The translations under genes and the position numbers were made by a program. A stretch of 6,487 nucleotides of DNA from Limisphaerales bacterium (GTDB taxonomy: Bacteria; Verrucomicrobiota; Verrucomicrobiia; Limisphaerales; UBA11358), in NCBI GenBank assembly GCA_003455565.1, contig DMQW01000424.1, positions 1 to 6,487 on the forward strand. The letters are read 5' to 3'. The notes beneath the pieces are model-generated. The model was not told the DNA's origin, did not search any database, and saw nothing but the letters and a program-made list of their open reading frames with translations. Positions within the stretch are counted from its first letter, which is position 1. Each line of letters opens with the position of its first letter. Below, in pieces: positions 1 through 6,069 of this stretch.

Positions 1-8
1 CTTCCCGC

Positions 9-1238
9 ATGAACTTCTTCACCGAACTGCGCGAAGGTTTGAGCATCTCATGGAGCGCCATCCGCGCGAACAAGCTGCGTTCGGTGCTGACCACGCTGGG
101 CATCGTCATCGGCATCGTCACGGTCACGCTCATGGGCACGGCCATCCAAGGCATTAACCGCGCGTTTGTGGAAAGCATTTCCTCCTTCGGCACGGATGTG
201 CTGTTCGTGGAGCGCAACAGTTGGTTCATCATGTCGGAGAAGCAATGGCTCGAGGAAAGAAAACGTCCCCAGATTACCCTCGCCGACGCCGAGGAACTGG
301 AAAAAAAGATGCGGCTGGCCCAGGCGGTCGCGCCCATCGCGCAGACGACCGAGCCGGTGAAATACGGACGCCGCAGCGCCAGCAATGTTTCCATCCTCGG
401 CACGACCGACCAGTATCAGTTCACCAGCGGCTTGAACCTCACGGACGGACGATTTATCTCGCAGGCCGAGTGCGACGGCGGACGGCCCGTGTGCGTCATC
501 GGCTACGAGGTGGCCACCAATCTTTTTCTAAACGGGCAGCCCGTCGGCCAGGATGTTTTTATCAACCAGCGCGCGTTTGCAGTGGTCGGCGTTCTCGCCA
601 AACATGGCGGCTTTGCCGGCGACAGCGGAGCGGACAATCAAATCATCGTGCCGCTTGCGGAGTTCACCTATGCGTTCCGGCAAAATCCCGACTACTCCAT
701 CCAGGTCAAAGTGCAAGACCTCGGCCAGCTCGACGATGCGAATGAAGAGTTGCGCGCCGTGCTCCGGCGCTTCCGCCACCTGCCGCCGGGCGAGCCGGAT
801 AATTTTTCCGTCGGCCAGCAGGAACAGTTTCTGGAAATGTTTCACAAGGTGGCCGGCACCATCGCGGCGATCGGCCTGTTCATCACGGGGCTGTCGCTGT
901 TTGTCGGCGGCATCGGCATCATGAACATCATGTTCGTCTCCGTCGCGGAACGGACGCGCGAAATCGGCGTGCGCAAGGCCATCGGCGCGAAACGGCGGAC
1001 CATCCTGCTGCAATTTCTCATCGAGGCGGCGTGCATCTGCCTCATCGGCGGCGTCATCGCCCTGCTCATCGCGTGGCCGGTGACGTGGTTGATGCAAAAG
1101 GCGATGCCCGCAGAACTGTCGCCCACCGTCATCGGCCTCGCGCTGCTGGTGGCGGTGCTGACCGGGCTGCTCTCCGGTTTTTTCCCCGCCTGGCGCGCGG
1201 CGCGCATGAACCCCGTGGATGCGCTGCGAAATGAATGA
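9..1238 (+). CDS. ABC transporter permease, MacB/FtsX family (first of a tandem pair)
   Basis: Inner-membrane permease subunit of a MacB-like ABC exporter, 409 aa. The N-terminus (KLRSVLTTLGIVIGIV) begins a first membrane helix at about residues 25-45. A large extracytoplasmic MacB-type core follows (about 46-280). Three more helices (about 283-312, 338-360 and 373-395) form the FtsX domain, which includes GIGIMNIM, the cytoplasmic ERTREIGVRKAIGA coupling segment and the closing FPAWRAARMNPVDALR motif. There is no Walker A/B ATPase domain, so unlike E. coli MacB (about 650 aa, fused ATPase) it needs a separate ATP-binding protein, probably encoded upstream of the window. The ATG at 9 is the first in frame, but only 8 upstream bases are visible, so the start is likely rather than certain. 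The paralogous permease follows 123 bases later, suggesting a heterodimeric transporter. The family exports peptides, antibiotics or lipoproteins; the substrate cannot be read from sequence. Confidence 0.93.
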   Translation: MNFFTELREGLSISWSAIRANKLRSVLTTLGIVIGIVTVTLMGTAIQGINRAFVESISSFGTDVLFVERNSWFIMSEKQWLEERKRPQITLADAEELEKKMRLAQAVAPIAQTTEPVKYGRRSASNVSILGTTDQYQFTSGLNLTDGRFISQAECDGGRPVCVIGYEVATNLFLNGQPVGQDVFINQRAFAVVGVLAKHGGFAGDSGADNQIIVPLAEFTYAFRQNPDYSIQVKVQDLGQLDDANEELRAVLRRFRHLPPGEPDNFSVGQQEQFLEMFHKVAGTIAAIGLFITGLSLFVGGIGIMNIMFVSVAERTREIGVRKAIGAKRRTILLQFLIEAACICLIGGVIALLIAWPVTWLMQKAMPAELSPTVIGLALLVAVLTGLLSGFFPAWRAARMNPVDALRNE

Positions 1239-1257
1239 TGCCCTGAACAACTGGATG

Positions 1258-1350
1258 AATGGATTGCTGGATTATTGGATTATTGGATGGTTTGCGCGCG
1301 AGTCCGCACCAATCTATTCATCCATTCATCCAATAATCCAGCAATCCATT
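1258..1350. repeat. Long intergenic inverted repeat between the two permease genes
   Basis: A 23-base arm at 1258-1280 is the exact reverse complement of 1328-1350. The pairing continues to 1289/1319 with two mismatches (at 1281 and 1283), giving 32-base arms around a loop of about 29 bases. The left arm contains a short tandem unit, GGATTATT, repeated at 1270-1285. No T-tract follows, so it is not a classical terminator. The right arm ends only 11 bases before the downstream ATG. Repeats built on GGATTATTGG/GGATTGCTGG units are, as I recall, common between genes in Verrucomicrobiota; that link is memory, not a search. In RNA it would form a stable hairpin that could alter relative expression of the two permeases. 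Confidence 0.85.
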
Positions 1351-1361
1351 GCCCCACCCCA

Positions 1362-2624
1362 ATGAAACGCCACCGCAGCTCCATCTTCGCCGAGGCCCGC
1401 GAGAGCTTCTCGATGGCCATCGGCGCCATCGCGGCGCACAAGTTGCGCTCGGCGCTGACGCTGCTCGGCGTCCTCGTGGGCGTGTTTTCCATCATCGTCG
1501 TGATGACGGCGATGCGCGTGATGCAGAGCGACATCGAAAGCAAGTTGAGTTCGCTCGGCAGCCAGACCTTCATGGTGCGCAAGTGGCCGGGGCTGTTTTT
1601 CGGCGGGAACAGCGGCGACTGGGAAAAATACTGGCGTCGCAAAGACATCACGCTGGCGCAGGGAAAACAATTGCAGGAACGCGCGACACTGCCGCTGAAC
1701 ATCGGGCTGGAATCCATGTTCTGGTCGGGCGAAATCAAGACGCGCTACAAAACCAGCGCGCCAACGGTGCGGCTTTACGGTGAAACGCCCGGCAGTTTTC
1801 CCGCGCACAACTGGAACCTCGCCGAGGGACGTTTGTTTTTCGACGCCGATGTGGACAACGCCCGCGCTGTTTGTGTGCTGGGCAGCGGCCTGGCGACGAA
1901 TATTTTTCCGAACAGTTCGGCGGTGGGCGAGCAGGTGAAAGTTGACGGCATCAATTACACCGTCAGCGGCGTGCTGGAATCCAAAGGCAGCGCGCTCGGC
2001 GGCGATCAGGATAATTTTGCGGTCGTGCCGCTCAAGACGGGCTTGAACCGTTACGGCCACTGGGGCCGCAGCTTGAACCTCCTCGTGCAGGCGCGCGACC
2101 GGGCGAGTTATGCCGCGACACTCGAAGAAGTGCGCGGCGTGATGCGCGTCATCCGCAAAGTGCCGCCGGGCAAGGAAGATGATTTTGAAATTTCCTCGAA
2201 CGATTCGATGATTGAACAATTTAATTCTTTCACGCGCACGGTGCGCATCGGTATGGCGGTGGTCAGTTCCATCGCGCTGCTCGCGGCCGGCATCGGCATC
2301 ATGAACATCATGCTGGTTTCCGTCACGGAACGGACGCGCGAAATCGGCATCCGCCGCGCCATTGGCGCGAAGAAGCGGAACATCATGGTGCAATTCATCA
2401 TGGAAGCGGTGGTGCTGTGCGAAGTCGGTGGCGCAGTCGGCGTGGTGTTCGGAATCCTCGGCGGCAATGTGCTGGCGCTGGTTTTGAAATTGCCGCCGGT
2501 CGTTCCCGTTGACTGGGTCGTCATGGGACTGGCAATCTGTTCCGTCGTGGGAATTATTTTCGGAACCTACCCCGCGTGGAAGGCGGCGAACCTCGACCCG
2601 ATTGAATCGCTGCGTTACGAGTGA
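1362..2624 (+). CDS. ABC transporter permease, MacB/FtsX family (second of a tandem pair)
   Basis: Second MacB/FtsX-type permease, 420 aa from the ATG at 1362. Upstream in-frame codons from a TTG at 1275 lie inside the inverted repeat and encode nothing permease-like, so the start at 1362 (MKRHRSSIFAEARESF) is preferred. It aligns with the start of the first permease; no Shine-Dalgarno is seen. First helix at about residues 28-52 (LRSALTLLGVLVGVFSIIVV), extracytoplasmic core to about 290, then three helices (about 295-323, 350-375 and 385-407). It shares GIGIMNIM, ERTREIGIRRAIGAKKR and the C-terminal YPAWKAANLDPIESLRYE motif with its neighbour. No ATPase domain. It is clearly a paralogue of the upstream gene, presumably forming the other half of the same exporter. 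The stop TGA ends at 2624, and a non-coding scar follows. Confidence 0.93.
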   Translation: MKRHRSSIFAEARESFSMAIGAIAAHKLRSALTLLGVLVGVFSIIVVMTAMRVMQSDIESKLSSLGSQTFMVRKWPGLFFGGNSGDWEKYWRRKDITLAQGKQLQERATLPLNIGLESMFWSGEIKTRYKTSAPTVRLYGETPGSFPAHNWNLAEGRLFFDADVDNARAVCVLGSGLATNIFPNSSAVGEQVKVDGINYTVSGVLESKGSALGGDQDNFAVVPLKTGLNRYGHWGRSLNLLVQARDRASYAATLEEVRGVMRVIRKVPPGKEDDFEISSNDSMIEQFNSFTRTVRIGMAVVSSIALLAAGIGIMNIMLVSVTERTREIGIRRAIGAKKRNIMVQFIMEAVVLCEVGGAVGVVFGILGGNVLALVLKLPPVVPVDWVVMGLAICSVVGIIFGTYPAWKAANLDPIESLRYE

Positions 2625-2740
2625 ACCTTCCGGCGGATAACCCGCTTGGGGCTGTTCCAAACGCGGAAAATCCATGGCTTAAATCTGTAGGAGACGACGT
2701 GAGGAGTCTCAAATTTTTTCGGACTTTATTTAGAAACCCG
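2625..2740. other. Intergenic segment without a recognisable gene
   Basis: The segment between the permease stop and the FN3-like remnant. An open frame runs through it from a GTG at 2621 overlapping the permease stop, but its first 40 or so residues resemble no family I know. A small inverted repeat (GAGAC at 2691-2695, GTCTC at 2706-2710) is followed by an AT-rich stretch at 2711-2736. The GACGACGTGAGGAGTCTC core has the feel of a dispersed intergenic motif, but I cannot confirm that. The 4-bp GCGG/CCGC hairpin near 2632 lacks a T-tract and is not called a terminator. Confidence 0.4.
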
Positions 2741-2863
2741 ACGGACAGCGACCTGACCCTCACCGGCCTGCCGCACGCGGCCACGGTGAAAATCTGCGTC
2801 AGTTCCGTCAACGCCGCCGGTGAAAGCCAGCGCAGCGACGCCGCGCAAATCGTCGTGCCGTAA
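2741..2863 (+). pseudogene. 3' remnant of a fibronectin type III-domain protein gene
   Basis: The last 40 residues of an open frame ending at TAA 2861-2863 read like the final strands of a fibronectin type III domain: LTLTGLPHAATVKICVSSVN, then AAGESQRSDAAQIVVP. The 'L-x-G-L-x-x-x-x-x-x-x-x-V-x-x-V-N-x-x-G-E-S-x-x-S' pattern is characteristic of bacterial FN3 repeats in secreted or surface proteins. The earlier FN3 strands, any signal peptide and any other domain are absent; upstream of about 2741 the frame is unrelated-looking and AT-rich. A proper terminator lies 17 bases after the stop, as expected at the true 3' end of a gene. I infer a deletion or rearrangement that left only the tail. 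A small 80-aa protein starting at GTG 2621 is possible but less likely. Confidence 0.55.
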
Positions 2864-2880
2864 AAAACCCGAAACATCAC

Positions 2881-2909
2881 GGGCGCGTCCGCAAGGGCAC
2901 GCCCTTTTT
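2881..2909 (+). terminator. Rho-independent terminator
   Basis: GGGCGCGTCC pairs with GGGCACGCCC across a GCAA tetraloop: 10 paired positions with one C-A mismatch and one G-U. It is followed directly by TTTTT (2905-2909). It sits 17 bases after the stop of the FN3-like remnant and upstream of cas9, so it ends transcription from the left and insulates the cas operon. A shorter competing hairpin, CCCG (2868-2871) with CGGG (2880-2883), overlaps its foot and is probably incidental. Confidence 0.85.
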
Positions 2910-2921
2910 GTTTTCAAAGGC

Positions 2922-2950
2922 TTGCCGCCGCCGGGATGCGGGCGTAGCAT
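2922..2950 (+). promoter_or_regulatory. Candidate sigma-70-type promoter for cas9-cas1
   Basis: TTGCCG (2922-2927) and TAGCAT (2945-2950) are separated by exactly 17 bases. Each matches the -35/-10 consensus at four of six positions. They lie just after the terminator and 33 bases before the likely cas9 start, predicting transcription from about 2957. This is the best-placed promoter in a gap of about 70 bases, but the match is moderate and the spacer is very GC-rich. Confidence 0.45.
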
Positions 2951-2969
2951 CGCCCCACAATCTGCCATC

Positions 2970-2973
2970 AGGA
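2970..2973 (+). promoter_or_regulatory. Ribosome-binding site deciding the cas9 start
   Basis: AGGA lies 9 bases before the ATG at 2983 but only 3 before the in-frame ATG at 2977. The spacing favours initiation at 2983. Confidence 0.5.
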
Positions 2974-2982
2974 AAAATGGAT

Positions 2983-5900
2983 ATGAAAACTTACATTCTA
3001 AAAGATGCCAACCAGTCCCCTGCCAGCAAGGATTCCTTCCTCACCGGCCTCGTCTTTGGCTTCGATGTCGGCACCGGCTCCATTGGCTATGCCGTGCGCC
3101 AAGGCAGCGAGTTCAAATATGTCGGTGTGCTGATTTGCGACAGCGAAGGCAGCGACTTGAGCAAACGCCGCGACCTGCGCCGTCAACGCCGCACGCTTCG
3201 TAGTAAAAAATTCCGGCGGCAATGGTTTGCCAAAGAATTGATCAAACTCGGTCTGCCAAAATCTGAAACGGCGCTGGACGATCCAATCTCGCTCCGTCTC
3301 CGTGCGCTCAATGGCGAAGTTTTGAAGCCGGAAGAACTTCACGCCGCGCTAACGCATCTTTTCAAGCGGCGCGGTTACAGCAAAGTGCCGTGGGCAAATG
3401 CTGAGAAGGCGGCGAAGGAAACCGCCAAGCCAAAGAAGGACGATGACGAAGGCATAATCAAAGAAGCCGTCAAAGAGATGAAAGTGAAACTCGGCGATAA
3501 ACATCCCTGCCAGTTTCTTGCCGAAGAAAAAATCAGGGTTGGCAATAGTCCAACAACTAATTGGGCGCGCAAAATTTACTGGCCGCGCGAAGTATTGCGG
3601 GATGAATTTCTCGCCATCGTTGCCGCCCAAGATAAAAACTTCCCGCAACTGGCAGAGAAAACCGACTGGTTGCTTTACGGAGATTCGCAGTCGAAGGAAA
3701 AGAACGGAGAAACTTTCCATGTCTTTTTCAAAGCGACCGAGGCGCGCAATCCCGGCGTGCTTGGTTTGCGCTGGCCGCGTTTTGACAATCGCGGCCCGGC
3801 CTTGGATTCTTTGCAGCCGGTGGACACGCAAGGTCGCCCGCTGCATGTCGTCCGCAAAAACAAGGAAGCCTTTGGGCTGGCACAGTGGGAATTGGCCTTG
3901 ATGAATTTCCGCGTGCTGGATTTCAAGACGCGGCAGAAGCGCGATCCGCGAACTGACTTTCCCATCTTCATCGAAAATCTTCGCAACGAATGGAATAAGA
4001 AAGGCAAGGTCACGGAAGCAAGGCTCAAAAAGTTGGCCGAGCCGTTCAAAGAAAAGTTTTTGCTAATTGAAGACCAGAAGCCACTCGCGCCGGAAACTGG
4101 CGCTGGTCGGGCGCGGTATTCTTCACCTACGTTGGAACTCATCCGCAAAGAAATCGGCGAAGGTCGCAGAGTTGACCCGCCACAGCCGATTTTGCGGCGC
4201 AAAGGTGAAAATGCCGAACAAGCTCTGAACCGTTATCTGGCGGACATCAAACATCCAGTTGTGCGACATCGCTTGGCTTTGTTCCGTGGGATTTTGACGC
4301 AATTAGTTAAGGACTACGGCCAGCCGAACATGATTGTTCTCGAAGCTGTGCGCAGTCTTGCCCTCGGCCAGAAGGCGAAGAATGAATTGAATAAGCGCAA
4401 CGAACAATTTCGCAAGGAACGGGAAAACGCGCGTGAAAATCTTTCTTCAAACAACGAATCCTTTTCGCGCAAAGCCATCCAACGCTACCGGCTCTGGCAG
4501 GAAGCCAAAGGCCGCTGCCCGTTCTGCTTGCAAACCATCGAGCGCACGGATTTGGGTCACGGCGCAGATATTGAGCATTTAGTTCCGCGTTCGATTGTGG
4601 ATTGCAACGAATTTTACAACCTTACCGTCGCCCACATTAAATGTAATCGTGAATTAAAAGGCGACCGGACTCCACTGACGGCTTTTGGCGGCACGTCGCA
4701 ATGGGAAGGAATCAAAGCCAATGCGGAAACCTGTTTTACCGGGCGCAAACTGGAAATCTTTTTAAGCCCAGAGGCCGAGCAATTGATTGAGCAGAAATCC
4801 GACCTGCAGCACACGGCTTATATCGCGCGGGTCATTCGCCACATATCTTTGGTGCAACTTGGCTGGCTGAATGACGAAGGCCGCGACCCGACGCCAGAAA
4901 AGCAAAACCCCGCGTTGAGCTTTCAAGTCACCAACGGCCAACTCACGAGCCGCCTACGCAAAGCGTGGGGCTTGAACCAGATTTTACATCCGCTCCCGCC
5001 GGGCAAACGGTGGGATGAATTGACCGACGAGGAACAGAAACAATTTACTGAAAAAAATCGCGGCGACCTGCGCCATCACTCACTCGACGCAATGGTGATT
5101 TGTTGCACGCTCCCGTGGTTGGCACACCGCACACATGGCGCGACGGATCAATTCGGACATCATGGCTGGTGGACGCAAGACGAGAAGCAAAGGAGCAAAG
5201 CCGCCAATCCGCTTTTTCCGAACGAAGGCCAGATGCACGAGGTGGTGCAAAAGGAAATTGAAAAGGTCGTCGTGCGGCATCACGTCTCGCGGAGCAATCA
5301 TCAGCAGGCTTACGCGACGACGCTTTACGCCAAGAAAGCCAAAGACACCTACGTTGCGCGCGAAGTTTTCACATCACTTACGCCAAAAAATCTCGGCCAC
5401 ATTTGGCCGGAGCGGTTGGCTGATTATTGTGTCGCTGCGTGGAAACGCTACGCCGATGAATCGCCGGACATTGAAGGCGAATTGAAGCGGACAAAAAACT
5501 GTGTGCCGGAAAGCTTCACGCGTAAACTCTGCTTCTCCCATTTCCAAAAATGGCGGCAAGATGATTGTCCGGAGTTTTACTGGCCGAAAGAAATCAAAAT
5601 TCCCATCCGCAATGTCCGGCTGATTTCCGTGAAAGACGATACAGCGGTTGTTCCGTTCAGCCCCGGCACTCATGCGTATGTCAAACGAACTGGCTTCAAA
5701 GAAGTGCAGGTCTTTTTGGCGGAAGATGAAAAGTCATTCGTGCCGGTATTTATTCCTCACTGGAAGGGAGACAAACTGGTTTGCGAAAAACCGATCAAAC
5801 AGAACACAAAGCCCGTTGTAGTCATCAGGCGTGGAATGGTTGTGGAAGCCAAAAAAGCTTTTTCTGCAGGTCAGCCGCCGGGGAAATATCGCGTGTTGGT

Positions 5901-6069
5901 AACAGGGCAAATGCAGATAAAATTATTACCCCATCACGTCGCCAATAAAGAAGATGCCATTGTATCATTTGGCTTTGGGAAAAAAGGGTTGCAACCCATG
6001 TGGGCAGATTTCATGCGAGTTCTCGGTTATGAGCTACCACATCCTCCATCTGTTAAGCCACAATCTTAA
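2983..6069 (+). CDS. cas9: CRISPR-associated endonuclease Cas9 (type II, probably II-C)
   Basis: crRNA:tracrRNA-guided DNA endonuclease, the effector of a type II CRISPR system; 1028 aa from the ATG at 2983 (1030 aa if 2977). A longer frame back to a TTG at 2908 runs into the terminator and is rejected. Order of parts: RuvC-I, FGFDVGTGSIGYAV, catalytic Asp28; arginine-rich bridge helix at about 60-82; recognition lobe at about 83-445, with the conserved-looking HLFKRRGY; RuvC-II, MIVLEAVRSL, Glu454; HNH at about 505-570 with CPFC (512-515, possible zinc knuckle), IEHLVPRS with His532 as general base, and Asn555 in KCNRELKG; RuvC-III, RHHSLDAM, His699 and Asp702; then a beta-rich C-terminal PAM-interacting region at about 765-1028. 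All expected nuclease residues are present, so it should cut both strands. The size is typical of II-C and much shorter than most II-A or II-B proteins. The gene is visibly AT-richer than the permeases, fitting horizontal transfer. It overlaps cas1 by 41 bases. Confidence 0.97.
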   Translation: MKTYILKDANQSPASKDSFLTGLVFGFDVGTGSIGYAVRQGSEFKYVGVLICDSEGSDLSKRRDLRRQRRTLRSKKFRRQWFAKELIKLGLPKSETALDDPISLRLRALNGEVLKPEELHAALTHLFKRRGYSKVPWANAEKAAKETAKPKKDDDEGIIKEAVKEMKVKLGDKHPCQFLAEEKIRVGNSPTTNWARKIYWPREVLRDEFLAIVAAQDKNFPQLAEKTDWLLYGDSQSKEKNGETFHVFFKATEARNPGVLGLRWPRFDNRGPALDSLQPVDTQGRPLHVVRKNKEAFGLAQWELALMNFRVLDFKTRQKRDPRTDFPIFIENLRNEWNKKGKVTEARLKKLAEPFKEKFLLIEDQKPLAPETGAGRARYSSPTLELIRKEIGEGRRVDPPQPILRRKGENAEQALNRYLADIKHPVVRHRLALFRGILTQLVKDYGQPNMIVLEAVRSLALGQKAKNELNKRNEQFRKERENARENLSSNNESFSRKAIQRYRLWQEAKGRCPFCLQTIERTDLGHGADIEHLVPRSIVDCNEFYNLTVAHIKCNRELKGDRTPLTAFGGTSQWEGIKANAETCFTGRKLEIFLSPEAEQLIEQKSDLQHTAYIARVIRHISLVQLGWLNDEGRDPTPEKQNPALSFQVTNGQLTSRLRKAWGLNQILHPLPPGKRWDELTDEEQKQFTEKNRGDLRHHSLDAMVICCTLPWLAHRTHGATDQFGHHGWWTQDEKQRSKAANPLFPNEGQMHEVVQKEIEKVVVRHHVSRSNHQQAYATTLYAKKAKDTYVAREVFTSLTPKNLGHIWPERLADYCVAAWKRYADESPDIEGELKRTKNCVPESFTRKLCFSHFQKWRQDDCPEFYWPKEIKIPIRNVRLISVKDDTAVVPFSPGTHAYVKRTGFKEVQVFLAEDEKSFVPVFIPHWKGDKLVCEKPIKQNTKPVVVIRRGMVVEAKKAFSAGQPPGKYRVLVTGQMQIKLLPHHVANKEDAIVSFGFGKKGLQPMWADFMRVLGYELPHPPSVKPQS

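Noticed and set aside
1270..1290. Tandem GGATTATT units as the start of a CRISPR or minisatellite
   Set aside because: Only two units, explained as part of the inverted repeat's left arm.
1275..1361. N-terminal extension of the second permease from a TTG at 1275
   Set aside because: The added codons lie in the inverted repeat; the ATG at 1362 matches the start of the paralogue.
2629..2645. Terminator after the second permease
   Set aside because: Only a 4-bp GCGG/CCGC stem with no T-tract.
528..2675. Long open frames on the minus strand opposite both permeases (240 and 449 aa)
   Set aside because: Their products are low-complexity, rich in His, Arg, Asp and Ala, with no recognisable domain. 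They are mirror frames of GC-rich coding sequence whose + strand clearly encodes permeases.
2864..2910. tracrRNA ending at the terminator upstream of cas9
   Set aside because: Hairpin plus T-tract would suit a tracrRNA end, but the sequence upstream is FN3-like coding and no CRISPR repeat is available to test for an anti-repeat. The terminator is better explained by the FN3 gene.
2908..2982. N-terminal extension of Cas9 from a TTG at 2908
   Set aside because: It starts inside the terminator T-tract, crosses the candidate promoter, has no ribosome-binding site and encodes nothing typical of Cas9.
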